Positions 56,158 to 64,000 of a DNA stretch of 64,000 nt are shown piece by piece (position 1 is the stretch's first letter; the number at the start of each line of letters is the position of its first letter). Source of the stretch: Ornithinimicrobium pratense (lineage in GTDB: Bacteria > Actinomycetota > Actinomycetes > Actinomycetales > Dermatophilaceae); NCBI RefSeq assembly GCF_008843165.1, contig NZ_CP044427.1, forward strand, positions 806,001 through 870,000, in the 5' to 3' direction. The position numbers and the translations under genes are program-made. The notes under the pieces are model-generated. The model was not told the origin of the DNA and did no database searches. It saw only the letters and a list, made by a program, of their open reading frames with translations.

Positions 56158-56837
56158 ACCTCGGTCACCAGGCGCACCTCCCGCGTGGTGCGGCCGTCCT
56201 CACCGACGACCCGGTCGCGCCAGGCGCCGTCCGGGGTGAAACCCGCGGCCTGCAGGAAGGTCAGGGGCCCCTCGGCGTCGGCGCGTACCCAGGTCGCCAC
56301 CGCCGCCAGCTCGTCGTTGCCGGCCCGCAGGGTGTCCACCGCCGCGTTGAGCAAGCGGGAGCCGTGACCGGCTCCCCGGCCGTCGGGGTGGACACCGCCG
56401 TCGTAGACCATGCCGGTGCGCTCCGCGTCCAACCCCGGCTCATCCTCGGCGGGCCCCAGCGCGACGTAGCCCACCACCTGGGGCCCGGCGCAGGCGACGA
56501 GCAGCCGATGGCGGGTCGAGGGGGGGCGTTCCAGGGAGCGGCGCCAGCCGGCGGCGAACCGGGGTCCGGTGAGCTCCTCGAGCAGCTCCGGGGCGAGCAC
56601 AGCGGCCAGCTCGGCCTGGTAGACCGTGGCCTGCACCAGCCCCACCGCCGGGGCGTCGCTAGGTCGGGCGGTGCGCACGCTGGCGTCCGCCAGCGGGCCG
56701 GGGGCCGCCGCAGCCGGCTCGTCCCCGTGCGGGTGCTGGTGCCCGATCTGGTGCTGGTGGGGGTGGTGGCCGCCGGGCCGTTCGGGGTCCTGCTGGGCAC
56801 CGTGCTCAGGTCCGGGCTCGGGATGGTGGTCGCTCAC
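56154..56837 (-). CDS. GNAT family N-acetyltransferase with His-rich N-terminus
   Basis: 227-aa protein. Residues 1-45 form a polar linker with about ten His residues (HHPEPGPEHG, HHPHQHQIGHQHPHGDE). A GNAT fold follows: VRTARPSDAPAVGLVQ, the central VVGYVALGP strand, and the acetyl-CoA loop GGVHPDGRGAGHGSRLLNA (R/Q-x-x-G-x-G/A). The start GTG 56837 has GGAGGG upstream. The His-rich stretch could bind Zn or Ni, or be a harmless low-complexity tail. It is coupled to azlC. Substrate unknown. Confidence 0.8.
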   Translation of the reverse strand: MSDHHPEPGPEHGAQQDPERPGGHHPHQHQIGHQHPHGDEPAAAAPGPLADASVRTARPSDAPAVGLVQATVYQAELAAVLAPELLEELTGPRFAAGWRRSLERPPSTRHRLLVACAGPQVVGYVALGPAEDEPGLDAERTGMVYDGGVHPDGRGAGHGSRLLNAAVDTLRAGNDELAAVATWVRADAEGPLTFLQAAGFTPDGAWRDRVVGEDGRTTREVRLVTEV

Positions 56838-56861
56838 CCCTCCAGTCTCCCACCCGTGTGA

Positions 56862-56924
56862 TGTAACAGATTCGCCGTCGTTCGACGTCGAAACTGTCAC
56901 AAAACCGGGGTTCTCTGGCACAAT
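56862..56924 (+). promoter_or_regulatory. paa promoter with palindromic operator
   Basis: TGTAACAGATTCG (56862-56874) and CGAAACTGTCACA (56889-56901) form an inverted repeat (11 of 13 positions). The right arm covers the -35 region (GTCACA, 56896-56901). The -10 is CACAAT (56919-56924), 17 bp away, ending 6 nt before ATG 56931. A repressor such as a PaaX- or PaaR-type protein would block this promoter; no such gene is in the window. Confidence 0.55.
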
Positions 56925-56930
56925 AGGGGT

Positions 56931-57965
56931 ATGTACGGCAACGACTTCGGGCCCCGCAACGACGCAGATGCGCCCCTGAACGCCGCGGAGACCCCCGAGT
57001 ACCAGCAGGCGCTGGAGGACTACTTCAACGGCCTGATCGACGAGGACTCGCGGATCGAGCCGCGCGACGCGATGCCCGCTGGCTATCGCAAGACGCTGAT
57101 CCGGCAGATTGCCCAGCACGCGCACTCCGAGATCATCGGCATGCAGCCGGAGGGTAACTGGATCTCCCGGGCCCCCAGCCTGCGCCGCAAGGCCATCCTG
57201 ATGGCCAAGGTGCAGGACGAGGCGGGGCACGGGCTCTACCTCTACTCCGCCGCCGAGACCCTCGGGGTGGACCGCGCCGAGCTGCTCGACAAGCTGCACA
57301 CCGGCCGGCAGAAGTACTCCTCGATCTTCAACTACCCCACTCTGACGTGGGCCGACGTGGGTGCCATCGGCTGGCTGGTCGACGGCGCCGCGATCATGAA
57401 CCAGGTCCCGCTGTGCCGGTGCTCTTACGGCCCCTACGCCCGGGCGATGATCCGCGTGTGCAAGGAGGAGTCCTTCCACCAGCGCCAGGGCTTCGAGATC
57501 CTGTGGACCCTCTCCCGGGGCACCGAGGCCCAGCGCGCCATGCTGCAGGACGCCGCCGACCGCTGGTGGTGGCCGGCCCTGATGATGTTCGGGCCGCCCG
57601 ACTCCGGGGAGGATGACCACGGCAGGCCACAAGGTGGTGGACATACTCGGCAGAGCATGGCCTGGGGCATCAAGCGCTTCTCCAACGACGACCTGCGGCA
57701 GAAGTTCATCGACATGACTGTCCCTCAGGCGGTCAAGCTGGACATCACCCTGCCCGACCCCGACCTGCGCTGGAACGAGGAGCGCGGGCACTGGGACTTC
57801 GGCGAGATCGACTGGGAGGAGTTCTGGCGCGTGCTGGGCGGCGACGGGCCGTGCAATGCGCAGCGCATCGACACCCGGGTCGCCGCCCACGAGGAGGGCG
57901 CCTGGGTACGGGAGGCGGCCCTGGCCTACGCCCGCAAGCAGAGCGCGCAGGACGAGGTCGCATGA
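56931..57965 (+). CDS. paaA: Phenylacetyl-CoA epoxidase subunit PaaA
   Basis: 344-aa catalytic subunit of the di-iron monooxygenase that epoxidises phenylacetyl-CoA. The ferritin-like helices contain the metal motifs [22 protein letters not shown] (E-x-x-H) and [13 protein letters not shown] (E-x-x-H). [14 protein letters not shown] is the usual block between. The message is probably leaderless: CACAAT ends 6 nt before the ATG. The stop overlaps paaB (ATGA). Confidence 0.96.
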   Translation: MYGNDFGPRNDADAPLNAAETPEYQQALEDYFNGLIDEDSRIEPRDAMPAGYRKTLIRQIAQHAHSEIIGMQPEGNWISRAPSLRRKAILMAKVQDEAGHGLYLYSAAETLGVDRAELLDKLHTGRQKYSSIFNYPTLTWADVGAIGWLVDGAAIMNQVPLCRCSYGPYARAMIRVCKEESFHQRQGFEILWTLSRGTEAQRAMLQDAADRWWWPALMMFGPPDSGEDDHGRPQGGGHTRQSMAWGIKRFSNDDLRQKFIDMTVPQAVKLDITLPDPDLRWNEERGHWDFGEIDWEEFWRVLGGDGPCNAQRIDTRVAAHEEGAWVREAALAYARKQSAQDEVA

Positions 57966-58246
57966 GCACCACCTGGCCGCTGTGGGAGGTCTTCGTCCGG
58001 AGCCGGCGCGGGCTCAACCACGTGCACGCGGGGTCGCTGCACGCCCCGGACGCCCAGATGGCGCTGCGCAACGCGCGCGACCTCTACACCCGCCGCCAGG
58101 AGGGGGTGTCCATCTGGGTCGTGGCCTCAGCCGACATCACTGCCTCCAGCCCCGAGGAGAAGGACAGCTTCTTTGACCCCGCGGCGGACAAGGTCTACCG
58201 GCACCCCACCTTCTACGACGTGCCCGAGGACGTGGAGTACCTATGA
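57962..58246 (+). CDS. paaB: Phenylacetyl-CoA epoxidase subunit PaaB
   Basis: 94-aa structural subunit. The sequence [38 protein letters not shown] is diagnostic. It bridges PaaA-PaaC heterodimers. Overlaps with paaA and paaC by 4 bp each. Confidence 0.95.
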   Translation: MSTTWPLWEVFVRSRRGLNHVHAGSLHAPDAQMALRNARDLYTRRQEGVSIWVVASADITASSPEEKDSFFDPAADKVYRHPTFYDVPEDVEYL

Positions 58247-59070
58247 ACGAGGTCACGACCCGGCCGCCGATCGCCGGTGAACGCGCCGATGTCGGGGGGG
58301 TGCGCGGCGCCTCCCCCGCCCAGCTGCACACGGCTTACCTGCTCTCCCTGGGCGACGACGCGCTGATCTACGCCCAGCGTCTCGGGGAGTGGCTCACCCA
58401 TGCCCCGCAGATCGAGGAGGACATGGCCCTGGGCAACGTCGGTCTGGACCTGCTCGGGCAGGCCCGGACGCTGCTGACCCGGGCCGGTGAGGTCGAGGGC
58501 GAGGGCCGTGATGAGGACGCGCTGGCGATGCTGCGCGACGAGCGCAGCTTTCGCAACGTGCAGCTGGTGGAGCAGCCCCGTGGTGATTTCGCCTACGAGA
58601 TGGCACGGATGCTGTGGTTCGCCTCCTACCAGTGCGAGCTCTACTCCAGGCTGGTGGACTCGGCCGACGAGGTGCTGGCCGGGATCGCCGAGAAGGCGGT
58701 CAAGGAGGTTGACTACCACCGCGACCACGCGGCCCAGTGGGTGCTGCGCCTGGGTGACGGCACCGAGCTGAGCCACGGGCGCATGCAGGTCGCGCTGGAG
58801 GCGGTGCACCCCTACGTAGGCGAGCTCGGCGAGGACTACCCCGCGGCCGTCTGGGCCAGCGAGCAGGGCATCGGCGTCTTGCCCTCGGAGCTGACCGAGG
58901 CGGTCAACTCGGTCGTCGCGCAGGTGGTCTCCCAGGCGACCCTGGCCATGCCCGAGCCCCCGCGCTGGCACGCCCGAGGCGGCCGGGAGGGGGTGCACTC
59001 CGAGGCGATGGGCTACCTGCTCGCGGAGATGCAGCACATCGCCCGCAGCCACCCCGGCGCCACCTGGTGA
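58243..59070 (+). CDS. paaC: Phenylacetyl-CoA epoxidase subunit PaaC
   Basis: 275-aa structural partner of PaaA, a ferritin-like protein with degenerate metal sites. It contains LLSLGDDALIYAQRLGEW, ALGNVGLDLLGQAR, DFAYEMARMLWFASYQ and EVDYHRDHAAQWVLRLGDGTE. It overlaps paaB (ATGA) and paaD (GTGA). Confidence 0.95.
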   Translation: MNEVTTRPPIAGERADVGGVRGASPAQLHTAYLLSLGDDALIYAQRLGEWLTHAPQIEEDMALGNVGLDLLGQARTLLTRAGEVEGEGRDEDALAMLRDERSFRNVQLVEQPRGDFAYEMARMLWFASYQCELYSRLVDSADEVLAGIAEKAVKEVDYHRDHAAQWVLRLGDGTELSHGRMQVALEAVHPYVGELGEDYPAAVWASEQGIGVLPSELTEAVNSVVAQVVSQATLAMPEPPRWHARGGREGVHSEAMGYLLAEMQHIARSHPGATW

Positions 59071-59603
59071 GGGTGGAGGTGGGTATGGACGTGGAGCAGG
59101 CACCGCGCGTCGCCGTCACCGACCGGCTGGCGCAGGTCCAGGCGGCGTTGAAGGCGGTGCCGGACCCCGAGATTCCCGTCATCACCATCCATCAGCTCGG
59201 GGTCATCCGCGAGATCGAGCGGGACGGAGAGGGCCTGCGCGTCACCATCACCCCCACCTACTCCGGATGCCCGGCCATGCGGGTGATGGAGGAGGACATC
59301 CGCCGCGTCTGCGCCCAGGCCGGCGTCCCGGTCGAGATCGTCACCCGCCTCTCGCCCGCCTGGACCACCGACTGGATGAGCGAGGAGGGCCGGGAGGCCC
59401 TGCGCCGCTTCGGCATCGCCCCACCCACCGGTCAGAAGGCACACGGGCCGGTGCCGGTTGGGCTCTCCGTCCGGCAGGTCACCTGCCCGCTCTGCGGCTC
59501 GGAGCACACCGAGGAGATCTCCCGCTTCGGGTCCACGGCCTGCAAGGCCCTGCGGCGCTGTCTGTCTTGCCGCGAGCCGTTCGATGAGTTCAAGACGATC
59601 TAG
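59067..59603 (+). CDS. paaD: Phenylacetate degradation protein PaaD (DUF59/MIP18-like)
   Basis: 178-aa protein needed for epoxidase activity, probably in Fe-S or di-iron maturation. The N-terminal DUF59 domain has VPDPEIPVITIHQLGVIREI and TPTYSGCPAMRVMEEDI. The C-terminal part carries CPLCGSEHT and CLSCREPFDEFK, two CxxC pairs resembling a zinc ribbon. GTG 59067 overlaps paaC; ATG 59085 is an alternative. Confidence 0.92.
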   Translation: MRVEVGMDVEQAPRVAVTDRLAQVQAALKAVPDPEIPVITIHQLGVIREIERDGEGLRVTITPTYSGCPAMRVMEEDIRRVCAQAGVPVEIVTRLSPAWTTDWMSEEGREALRRFGIAPPTGQKAHGPVPVGLSVRQVTCPLCGSEHTEEISRFGSTACKALRRCLSCREPFDEFKTI

Positions 59604-59665
59604 ACGCATGGGGCACCGCCCCGCAGCCCCCGCAGCTGGGGGCCCGCCCCAGACCCCAAGGAGCG

Positions 59666-60790
59666 ATGTTGAGCCTGTTGCAGCAGCCCACCCGCCGCCG
59701 CGCCACCTTCCACGACCTGACCGTCACCCGGGTGGACCGGCTGACCGACGACGCGGTCGCGATCAGCTTCGCGGTCCCCGAGGAGCTGCGCCGCGACTTC
59801 GACTTCGAGCCGGGCCAGCACCTGACCCTGCGGGCGACCATCGAGGGGCAGGACGTGCGCCGCTCCTACTCCTGCTGCATCTCCCGCGCCGAGGCCCGAC
59901 GCCTCGGCGAGGTCCGGGTAGCCTCGATGCGCGTCCCGACCGGCGTCATGTCGACCTGGCTGAGCACCGAGGTCCAGCCCGGAGACACCCTGCAGGTGAT
60001 GACCCCCATGGGCAGCTTCGTCTGCCGGACTGACCCCACGGCGCGGCGCCACCACGTCGGCGTGGCCGCAGGCTCGGGCATTACCCCTGTGCTCTCGCTG
60101 CTCACGACGGCGCTGGAGGAGGAGCCGCAGTCGCGGGCCACGCTGATCTTCGGCAACCGGCGCACCGACTCCATCATGTTCCTGGAGGAGCTGATGGACC
60201 TGAAGAACCGGTTCCCGGGCCGGTTCACCCTGCTCAACGTGCTCTCCCGCGAGGTGCAGGGCCTGGAGCTGTTCACCGGTCGCATCGACCGGGCGAAGTT
60301 CGAGGAGTTCCTGGCCACCTTCGTGCCCGAGGACGAGGTTGACGAGTGGTACCTGTGCGGGCCGCACGACATGGTCGAGACGGTGCGGACCGTGCTGGCC
60401 GAGCGGGACGTGGACCCTGAGCACGTCCACCACGAGATCTTCCACGTCGACGCCGCCGGGGGCCCGGTGACCCAGGTCGCGCCGGTCGAGGTCGACCCCA
60501 CGGCCCCGCCGGAGGCCGTCGTCACCGTCACGCTGGACGGGCGCACCACGACCGTGCCGATGCCCGCCAGAGCGGAATCGATCCTGGACGCCACGCTGCG
60601 CGAGCGCCCGGACGCCCCCTTCTCCTGCACCGGCGGCGTGTGCGGCACGTGCCGGGCCAAGGTGGTGACCGGCGAGGTCCGCATGGACCGCAACTACGCC
60701 TTGGAGCCGGACGAGGTGGAACGCGGCTACCGGCTCATGTGCCAGTCGCACCCGGTCAGCGACCTGGTGACCATCGACTACGACGCCTGA
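59666..60790 (+). CDS. paaE: Phenylacetyl-CoA epoxidase reductase PaaE
   Basis: 374-aa electron-transfer protein for PaaABC. The FAD domain (FEPGQHLTLRA, RRSYSCC) is followed by the NAD(P)H domain (GVAAGSGITPVLSLL, YLCGPHDMV) and a C-terminal plant-type [2Fe-2S] ferredoxin with Cys in FSCTGGVCGTCRAK and LMCQSHP. AAGGAG precedes ATG 59666, the only gene of the operon that does not overlap its neighbour (62-bp gap). paaK and the ring-opening genes are not in the window. Confidence 0.95.
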   Translation: MLSLLQQPTRRRATFHDLTVTRVDRLTDDAVAISFAVPEELRRDFDFEPGQHLTLRATIEGQDVRRSYSCCISRAEARRLGEVRVASMRVPTGVMSTWLSTEVQPGDTLQVMTPMGSFVCRTDPTARRHHVGVAAGSGITPVLSLLTTALEEEPQSRATLIFGNRRTDSIMFLEELMDLKNRFPGRFTLLNVLSREVQGLELFTGRIDRAKFEEFLATFVPEDEVDEWYLCGPHDMVETVRTVLAERDVDPEHVHHEIFHVDAAGGPVTQVAPVEVDPTAPPEAVVTVTLDGRTTTVPMPARAESILDATLRERPDAPFSCTGGVCGTCRAKVVTGEVRMDRNYALEPDEVERGYRLMCQSHPVSDLVTIDYDA

Positions 60791-60844
60791 CTCGCCCCGC
60801 GGGGCCTGAGCTGCCCCGGCCGGGGGTCGGGCGGCGCCGGGCCC

Positions 60845-62158
60845 TCAGAGCGCGGCCGAGCCCGTCCGGCGCCGCGCGGCACGCAGCCGGGACGGGGCCC
60901 ACTGCAGGCGGCGCAGCGGGTCGAAAGGGGTCAGCTCGGCAGGCACCCGCCCGGTCGTGATCTGCTCGGCCAGCAGGCGGCCCGTGACGGGGCCGAGCGT
61001 GATGCCCCACATGCCGTGGCCACCGGCGACGAAGACCCGCTCGGACTCGGTACGCCCGATCAGGGGCAGGCCGTCGGCGGTGACCGGGCGGGACCCAACC
61101 CACTCGTCCTGCCGACGGTCCAGGTCGGCGCCCTTGAGCAGCGGCCTGGCGGCCTCGACGATGGCGCGGATCCGGCGGGGGTCCAGTGCGGCGTCGGCCT
61201 TGCGGAACTCCATCATGCCGGCGACGCGAAGCCGGTCGCTGAGTGGTGTGAGGGCCACCCGGACGGCCGGGAAGTACATCGGCCCCCGCGGCAGGCGCTC
61301 GGTCTCGACGCTGAAGGAGTACCCCCGCCCAGCCTGAACGACGTGCCGGACGCCGTAAGGGCGGACCAGGTCACCCAGCCAGGCGCCCGTCGCCACGACG
61401 ACGGCGTCGTAGCTGCCCGAGCCGGGCCCGCTGGTGCGCACCTGCACGCCTGCGCGGCCGAGGTCGTCGATGCCCACGACCTGCGCGTCGGAGAGAATCT
61501 CTGTCCCCTGCGCGCGCACCGCCTCGGCGAGAGACTCGACATACTCCACCGGGCGCAGGTAGCGCTGGCCGTGGATGATGATCGCGGCCTGGACCGTCTC
61601 GGAGAGAGCCGGCTCCCGACGTCGCGCCTCGGCGCCGCCGACGAGCTCGTGCTCGACCCTCCCGCCCGCGCGCTCGATCTGCTCGAACTCCTCCAGCAGC
61701 ACCTGGACGTCACCGGCACGCTCGTAGGCAGCGATGAACGGGTCGGCCTCGAAGACCTCGGCGCTGACGCCGTGCGCCCCGAGATGGTCAAAGGCGTCCA
61801 GGGACTGGGCATTGACGGGCAGCAGGGCTTGCATCGCCGTCCTCCAGCGCCCGTTCGTGCTATGGCGCATGAAGCCGGCGACGAACCGGGCCAGGTTCGG
61901 GTCCAGGGTGGGCGGGACGTACACCGGGGAGTTGGCCGAGATGACCGCACGCACGCCGTAGCGCAGCACAGCCGGCTCGGGCAGCGGCGTGGCGATCGCA
62001 GGCGTCAGCCACCCGGCGTTGCCCCAGGAGGCTCCGGCGCCGACGCCCGAGCGGTCCAGGACCGTGACCTCCACACCCTGCTCACGCAAGAACCAAGCGG
62101 TCGACAGTCCGACCATTCCCGCACCCACCACGGCGACCTTGCGCACGTCTCCAGCCAC
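60845..62158 (-). CDS. FAD-dependent D-amino acid dehydrogenase-like oxidase
   Basis: 437-aa DAO-family flavoprotein resembling DadA. The dinucleotide fold VAVVGAGMVGLSTAWFLREQG starts at about residue 7. DRSGVGAGASWGNAGWLTP follows, as in DadA, and the C-terminal FAD-contact region has GSRPVTADGLPLIGRT and FVAGGHGMWGITLGP. It probably oxidises D-amino acids or a related amine; the substrate is not proven. GTG 62158 was chosen because AGGAGG lies 6 nt upstream; the ATG at 62173 begins inside that ribosome-binding site. Confidence 0.85.
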   Translation of the reverse strand: MAGDVRKVAVVGAGMVGLSTAWFLREQGVEVTVLDRSGVGAGASWGNAGWLTPAIATPLPEPAVLRYGVRAVISANSPVYVPPTLDPNLARFVAGFMRHSTNGRWRTAMQALLPVNAQSLDAFDHLGAHGVSAEVFEADPFIAAYERAGDVQVLLEEFEQIERAGGRVEHELVGGAEARRREPALSETVQAAIIIHGQRYLRPVEYVESLAEAVRAQGTEILSDAQVVGIDDLGRAGVQVRTSGPGSGSYDAVVVATGAWLGDLVRPYGVRHVVQAGRGYSFSVETERLPRGPMYFPAVRVALTPLSDRLRVAGMMEFRKADAALDPRRIRAIVEAARPLLKGADLDRRQDEWVGSRPVTADGLPLIGRTESERVFVAGGHGMWGITLGPVTGRLLAEQITTGRVPAELTPFDPLRRLQWAPSRLRAARRRTGSAAL

Positions 62159-62300
62159 TGCCGACCTCCTCATCGAGCCTTGCCTAGCCCATGGTCACAC
62201 CTCCGCGCGTCCGGCCCGCAACCGGGGTGGGCGTCACGGCGACCGGCCGGGAGGGCCACGTCCGGAGCTCGGGCGCGCCGGCCGTCACCCCGCCCCTCGG

Positions 62301-62933
62301 TCAGTCGCGCAGGTCGTGCCAGTCGATGGCTAACTGCCCAAGCAGCTCGCGCAGCAGGGGCAGGCTCAGCCCGACCACACCGTGGTGGTCGCCCTCGATG
62401 CCGGTGACGTAGGGCCCGCCCAGCCCGTCGACGGTGAACGCACCCGCCACCTGCATCGGCTCACCGGTCGCGACATAGGCCGCGATCTCGGCGTCGGAGA
62501 GGTCGGCGAAGTGCACCACCGTGCTGGAGCAGGCCCCGAACGTCGCGCTGCTGCCCCCGTCCTCCTCGTCGCGGTTGTCGACCAGCCAGTGCCCGGTGTG
62601 CAGTATCCCCGAGCGGCCACGCATCACCTGCCACCGCTCGATCGCCACCTGCGAGGTCCCGGGTTTGCCGTACACCTGCCCGTCCAGCTCCAGCACGGAG
62701 TCGCAGCCCAGGACCAACGCCGCGGGGTCGTGCCGCGTGACCACGTCCTCGCACTTGGCCCGGGCCAGGGTGAGGGCCACGTCGGTCGGGTCCAGCGGGC
62801 CGTACCGCTGCTGGTGGAAGGCGAGGACGGCGTCTTCGTCCACGCCTGAGACCAGCACCTCCGGCTCGACACCGGCGCTGCGCAGGGTGGTCAGGCGGGC
62901 AGGGGAGGCGGAGGCGAGAACCAGAGGGAGCAT
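62301..62933 (-). CDS. maf: Maf family nucleoside triphosphate pyrophosphatase
   Basis: 210-aa house-cleaning pyrophosphatase hydrolysing non-canonical or canonical NTPs. The motifs LVLASASPARLTTLRSAGV, VLGCDSVLELDGQVYGKP, the central STVVHFADLSDAEIAAYVATGEP and the late VTGIEGDHHGVVGLSLPLL are standard Maf blocks. AGGAGA precedes ATG 62933. The acyl-CoA carboxylase epsilon-subunit gene that often neighbours maf in actinobacteria is absent; a DUF885 gene lies upstream. Confidence 0.93.
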   Translation of the reverse strand: MLPLVLASASPARLTTLRSAGVEPEVLVSGVDEDAVLAFHQQRYGPLDPTDVALTLARAKCEDVVTRHDPAALVLGCDSVLELDGQVYGKPGTSQVAIERWQVMRGRSGILHTGHWLVDNRDEEDGGSSATFGACSSTVVHFADLSDAEIAAYVATGEPMQVAGAFTVDGLGGPYVTGIEGDHHGVVGLSLPLLRELLGQLAIDWHDLRD

Positions 62934-62962
62934 GGGTTTCTCCTGATGTCAGGGTAGGGGCT

Positions 62963-64000
62963 TCAGAGCTCGCCGAGCACCGCGGCCCGCAGCGTGTCGA
63001 GCCCGACCCCGCCGATGTCCAGCGCCCGGCGGTGGAAGGCTCTCAGGTCGAAGTCGTCCCCCTCCCGTTCGCGCACCTGGTCGCGCAGTTGCAACCACAG
63101 CCGCTCGCCGATCTTGTAGCTGGGGGCCTGCCCGGGCCAGCCCAGGTAGCGGTCCAGCTCGAAGCGGACGAATCCTTCGTCCATGTTCACGTGGTTCTGC
63201 AGGAACAGCCAGGCCTTGTCGTAGGTCCACTCGCCACCGCCGACCTCCGCGGGGGCCTCGAAGCCGCAGTGCACGCCGATGTCGAGCACCACCCGCGCGG
63301 CCCGCAGTGACTGCCCGTCGAGCAGCCCCATCCGGTCACCAGGGTCGTCCATGTAACCCAGGTCGGCCATCAGCCACTCGCTGTACAGCGCCCAGCCCTC
63401 GCCGTGCCCGGAGGTCCACGACGCCAGCCGACGCCAGCGGTTGAGCAGTTCGGAGCGGTAGACGGTCTGCCCGATCTGCAGGTGGTGGCCGGGCACGCCC
63501 TCGTGGTAGACGGTGGTCAGCTCGCGCCAGGTGGAGAACCGGGTAACCCCCTTGGGCACCGACCACCACATCCGCCCGGGCCGCGAGAAGTCCTCCGACG
63601 GGCCGGTGTAGTAGATGCCGCCGGTCTGGCTTGGCGCGATCATGCACTCGATCGTGCGCACCGGCTCGGGCACGTCGAAGTGGGTCCCGGCCAGGCTGGC
63701 CACGGCCTCGTCCGCCTTGACCTGCATCCATTCGCGCAGCGCCTCGGTCCCCTCGAGTTGGTATCGGGGGTCCTCGTCCAGGATCGTCACCGCCTCCTTG
63801 ACGGTGGCGCCGGGGCGGACCTGCTGGGCGGTCTGCTCCATCATCGCGGTGATCCGGGCCAGCTCTTCCTGGCCCCACGCGTAGGTCTCCTCCAGGTCGA
63901 TCTCGGCCCCGAGGAAGCCCCGCGAGCGCAGGGCGTAGATCTCCCGGCCGCACGCGTCGGACTCCGGGGCCCGGGCGGCCAGCTCGGTCTCGAGATAGGC
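62963..64000 (-). CDS. DUF885 family metallopeptidase-like protein, N-terminus cut by window edge
   Basis: 345 codons to the window edge; the frame is open to base 64000, so the start lies outside (full-length members are about 550-600 aa). The DUF885 hallmark HEGVPGHHLQ (an H-E-x-x-x-x-H-H zinc motif) is present. It is followed by the second-site segment SGHGEGWALYSEWLMADLGYMDDPGDRMG with a conserved Glu. YYTGPSEDFSRPGRMWWSVP upstream is also typical. These proteins are presumed zinc peptidases, with little biochemical characterisation. The maf start lies 30 bp downstream, so the two may be cotranscribed. Confidence 0.88.
   Translation of the reverse strand, partial: AYLETELAARAPESDACGREIYALRSRGFLGAEIDLEETYAWGQEELARITAMMEQTAQQVRPGATVKEAVTILDEDPRYQLEGTEALREWMQVKADEAVASLAGTHFDVPEPVRTIECMIAPSQTGGIYYTGPSEDFSRPGRMWWSVPKGVTRFSTWRELTTVYHEGVPGHHLQIGQTVYRSELLNRWRRLASWTSGHGEGWALYSEWLMADLGYMDDPGDRMGLLDGQSLRAARVVLDIGVHCGFEAPAEVGGGEWTYDKAWLFLQNHVNMDEGFVRFELDRYLGWPGQAPSYKIGERLWLQLRDQVREREGDDFDLRAFHRRALDIGGVGLDTLRAAVLGEL

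Noticed and set aside
62159..62300. Possible acyl-CoA carboxylase epsilon-subunit gene next to maf
   Set aside because: The 142-bp gap has no suitable frame with a start and ribosome-binding site.

Overview
This window is chromosomal DNA from a high-GC Gram-positive bacterium. Base composition, codon bias toward G/C at third positions, frequent GTG starts, mycothiol-type and actinobacterial protein families (Rv2466c-like thioredoxin-fold protein, DUF3105, DUF4233, Glu-type RpiB, paired ClpP1/ClpP2) and an ultrashort translational ileS T-box all point to Actinomycetota. Order Micrococcales, probably an Intrasporangiaceae/Ornithinimicrobiaceae-like genus, is my best guess; the genus is inference only. 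No prophage, insertion sequence or CRISPR array is visible, and almost all of the window is ordinary core genome.

Layout. 1-5.3 kb: pepN (C-terminus off the left edge), a mycothiol-nitroreductase-like protein, rpiB, mgtE. 5.4-13.7 kb: SIMPL protein, tRNA-Gly and tRNA-Pro, then the protein-quality-control block tig, clpP1-clpP2, clpX, interrupted by an EamA transporter and a GT-C-like membrane protein. 13.7-18.2 kb: a leftward operon with a DUF4129 protein, a small membrane protein, MoxR ATPase, DUF58 protein and a membrane protein, headed by a 23-bp tandem-repeat array. 18.2-26 kb: an archaeal/rickettsial-looking valS, an AGCS alanine symporter, an FAD-linked 2-hydroxy-acid oxidase and an AbgT transporter. 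26-35.4 kb: T-box leader, ileS-folC, a 22-bp repeat array, a hypothetical gene, a DUF305/DUF3105 pair, DUF4233, uppP and ndk. 35.5-38.4 kb: a three-gene unit of a (GADG)n repeat protein, a JmjC/cupin_8 oxygenase and a sucrase/ferredoxin-like protein. 38.4-42.9 kb: mreB-mreC-mreD-mrdA (cell elongation). 43-46.6 kb: ppc and a PepSY lipoprotein. 46.6-53.6 kb: a four-SH3 NlpC/P60 hydrolase with a CRP-like site, a Nei-type glycosylase, a PIG-L deacetylase, rpsO, pnp and a 52-aa protein behind a nested palindromic control region. 53.8-56.8 kb: a membrane acyltransferase-like protein, azlD, azlC and a GNAT protein. 56.9-60.8 kb: paaABCDE (phenylacetyl-CoA epoxidase). 60.8-64 kb: dadA-like oxidase, maf and a DUF885 peptidase-like gene running off the right edge.

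The most interesting locus is 35555-38386. A protein with 17 perfectly spaced Gly-Ala-Asp units overlaps by 4 nt a JmjC-type Fe(II)/2-oxoglutarate hydroxylase, which overlaps a thioredoxin-fold ferredoxin-like gene. That architecture suggests a multi-core peptide and its tailoring enzyme. Other points worth checking are two intergenic tandem-repeat arrays that share a core sequence, a nitroreductase homologue whose CPWC motif reads CPWA, and a recurring pattern of -10 hexamers only 6-7 nt from the start codon, suggesting leaderless mRNAs.
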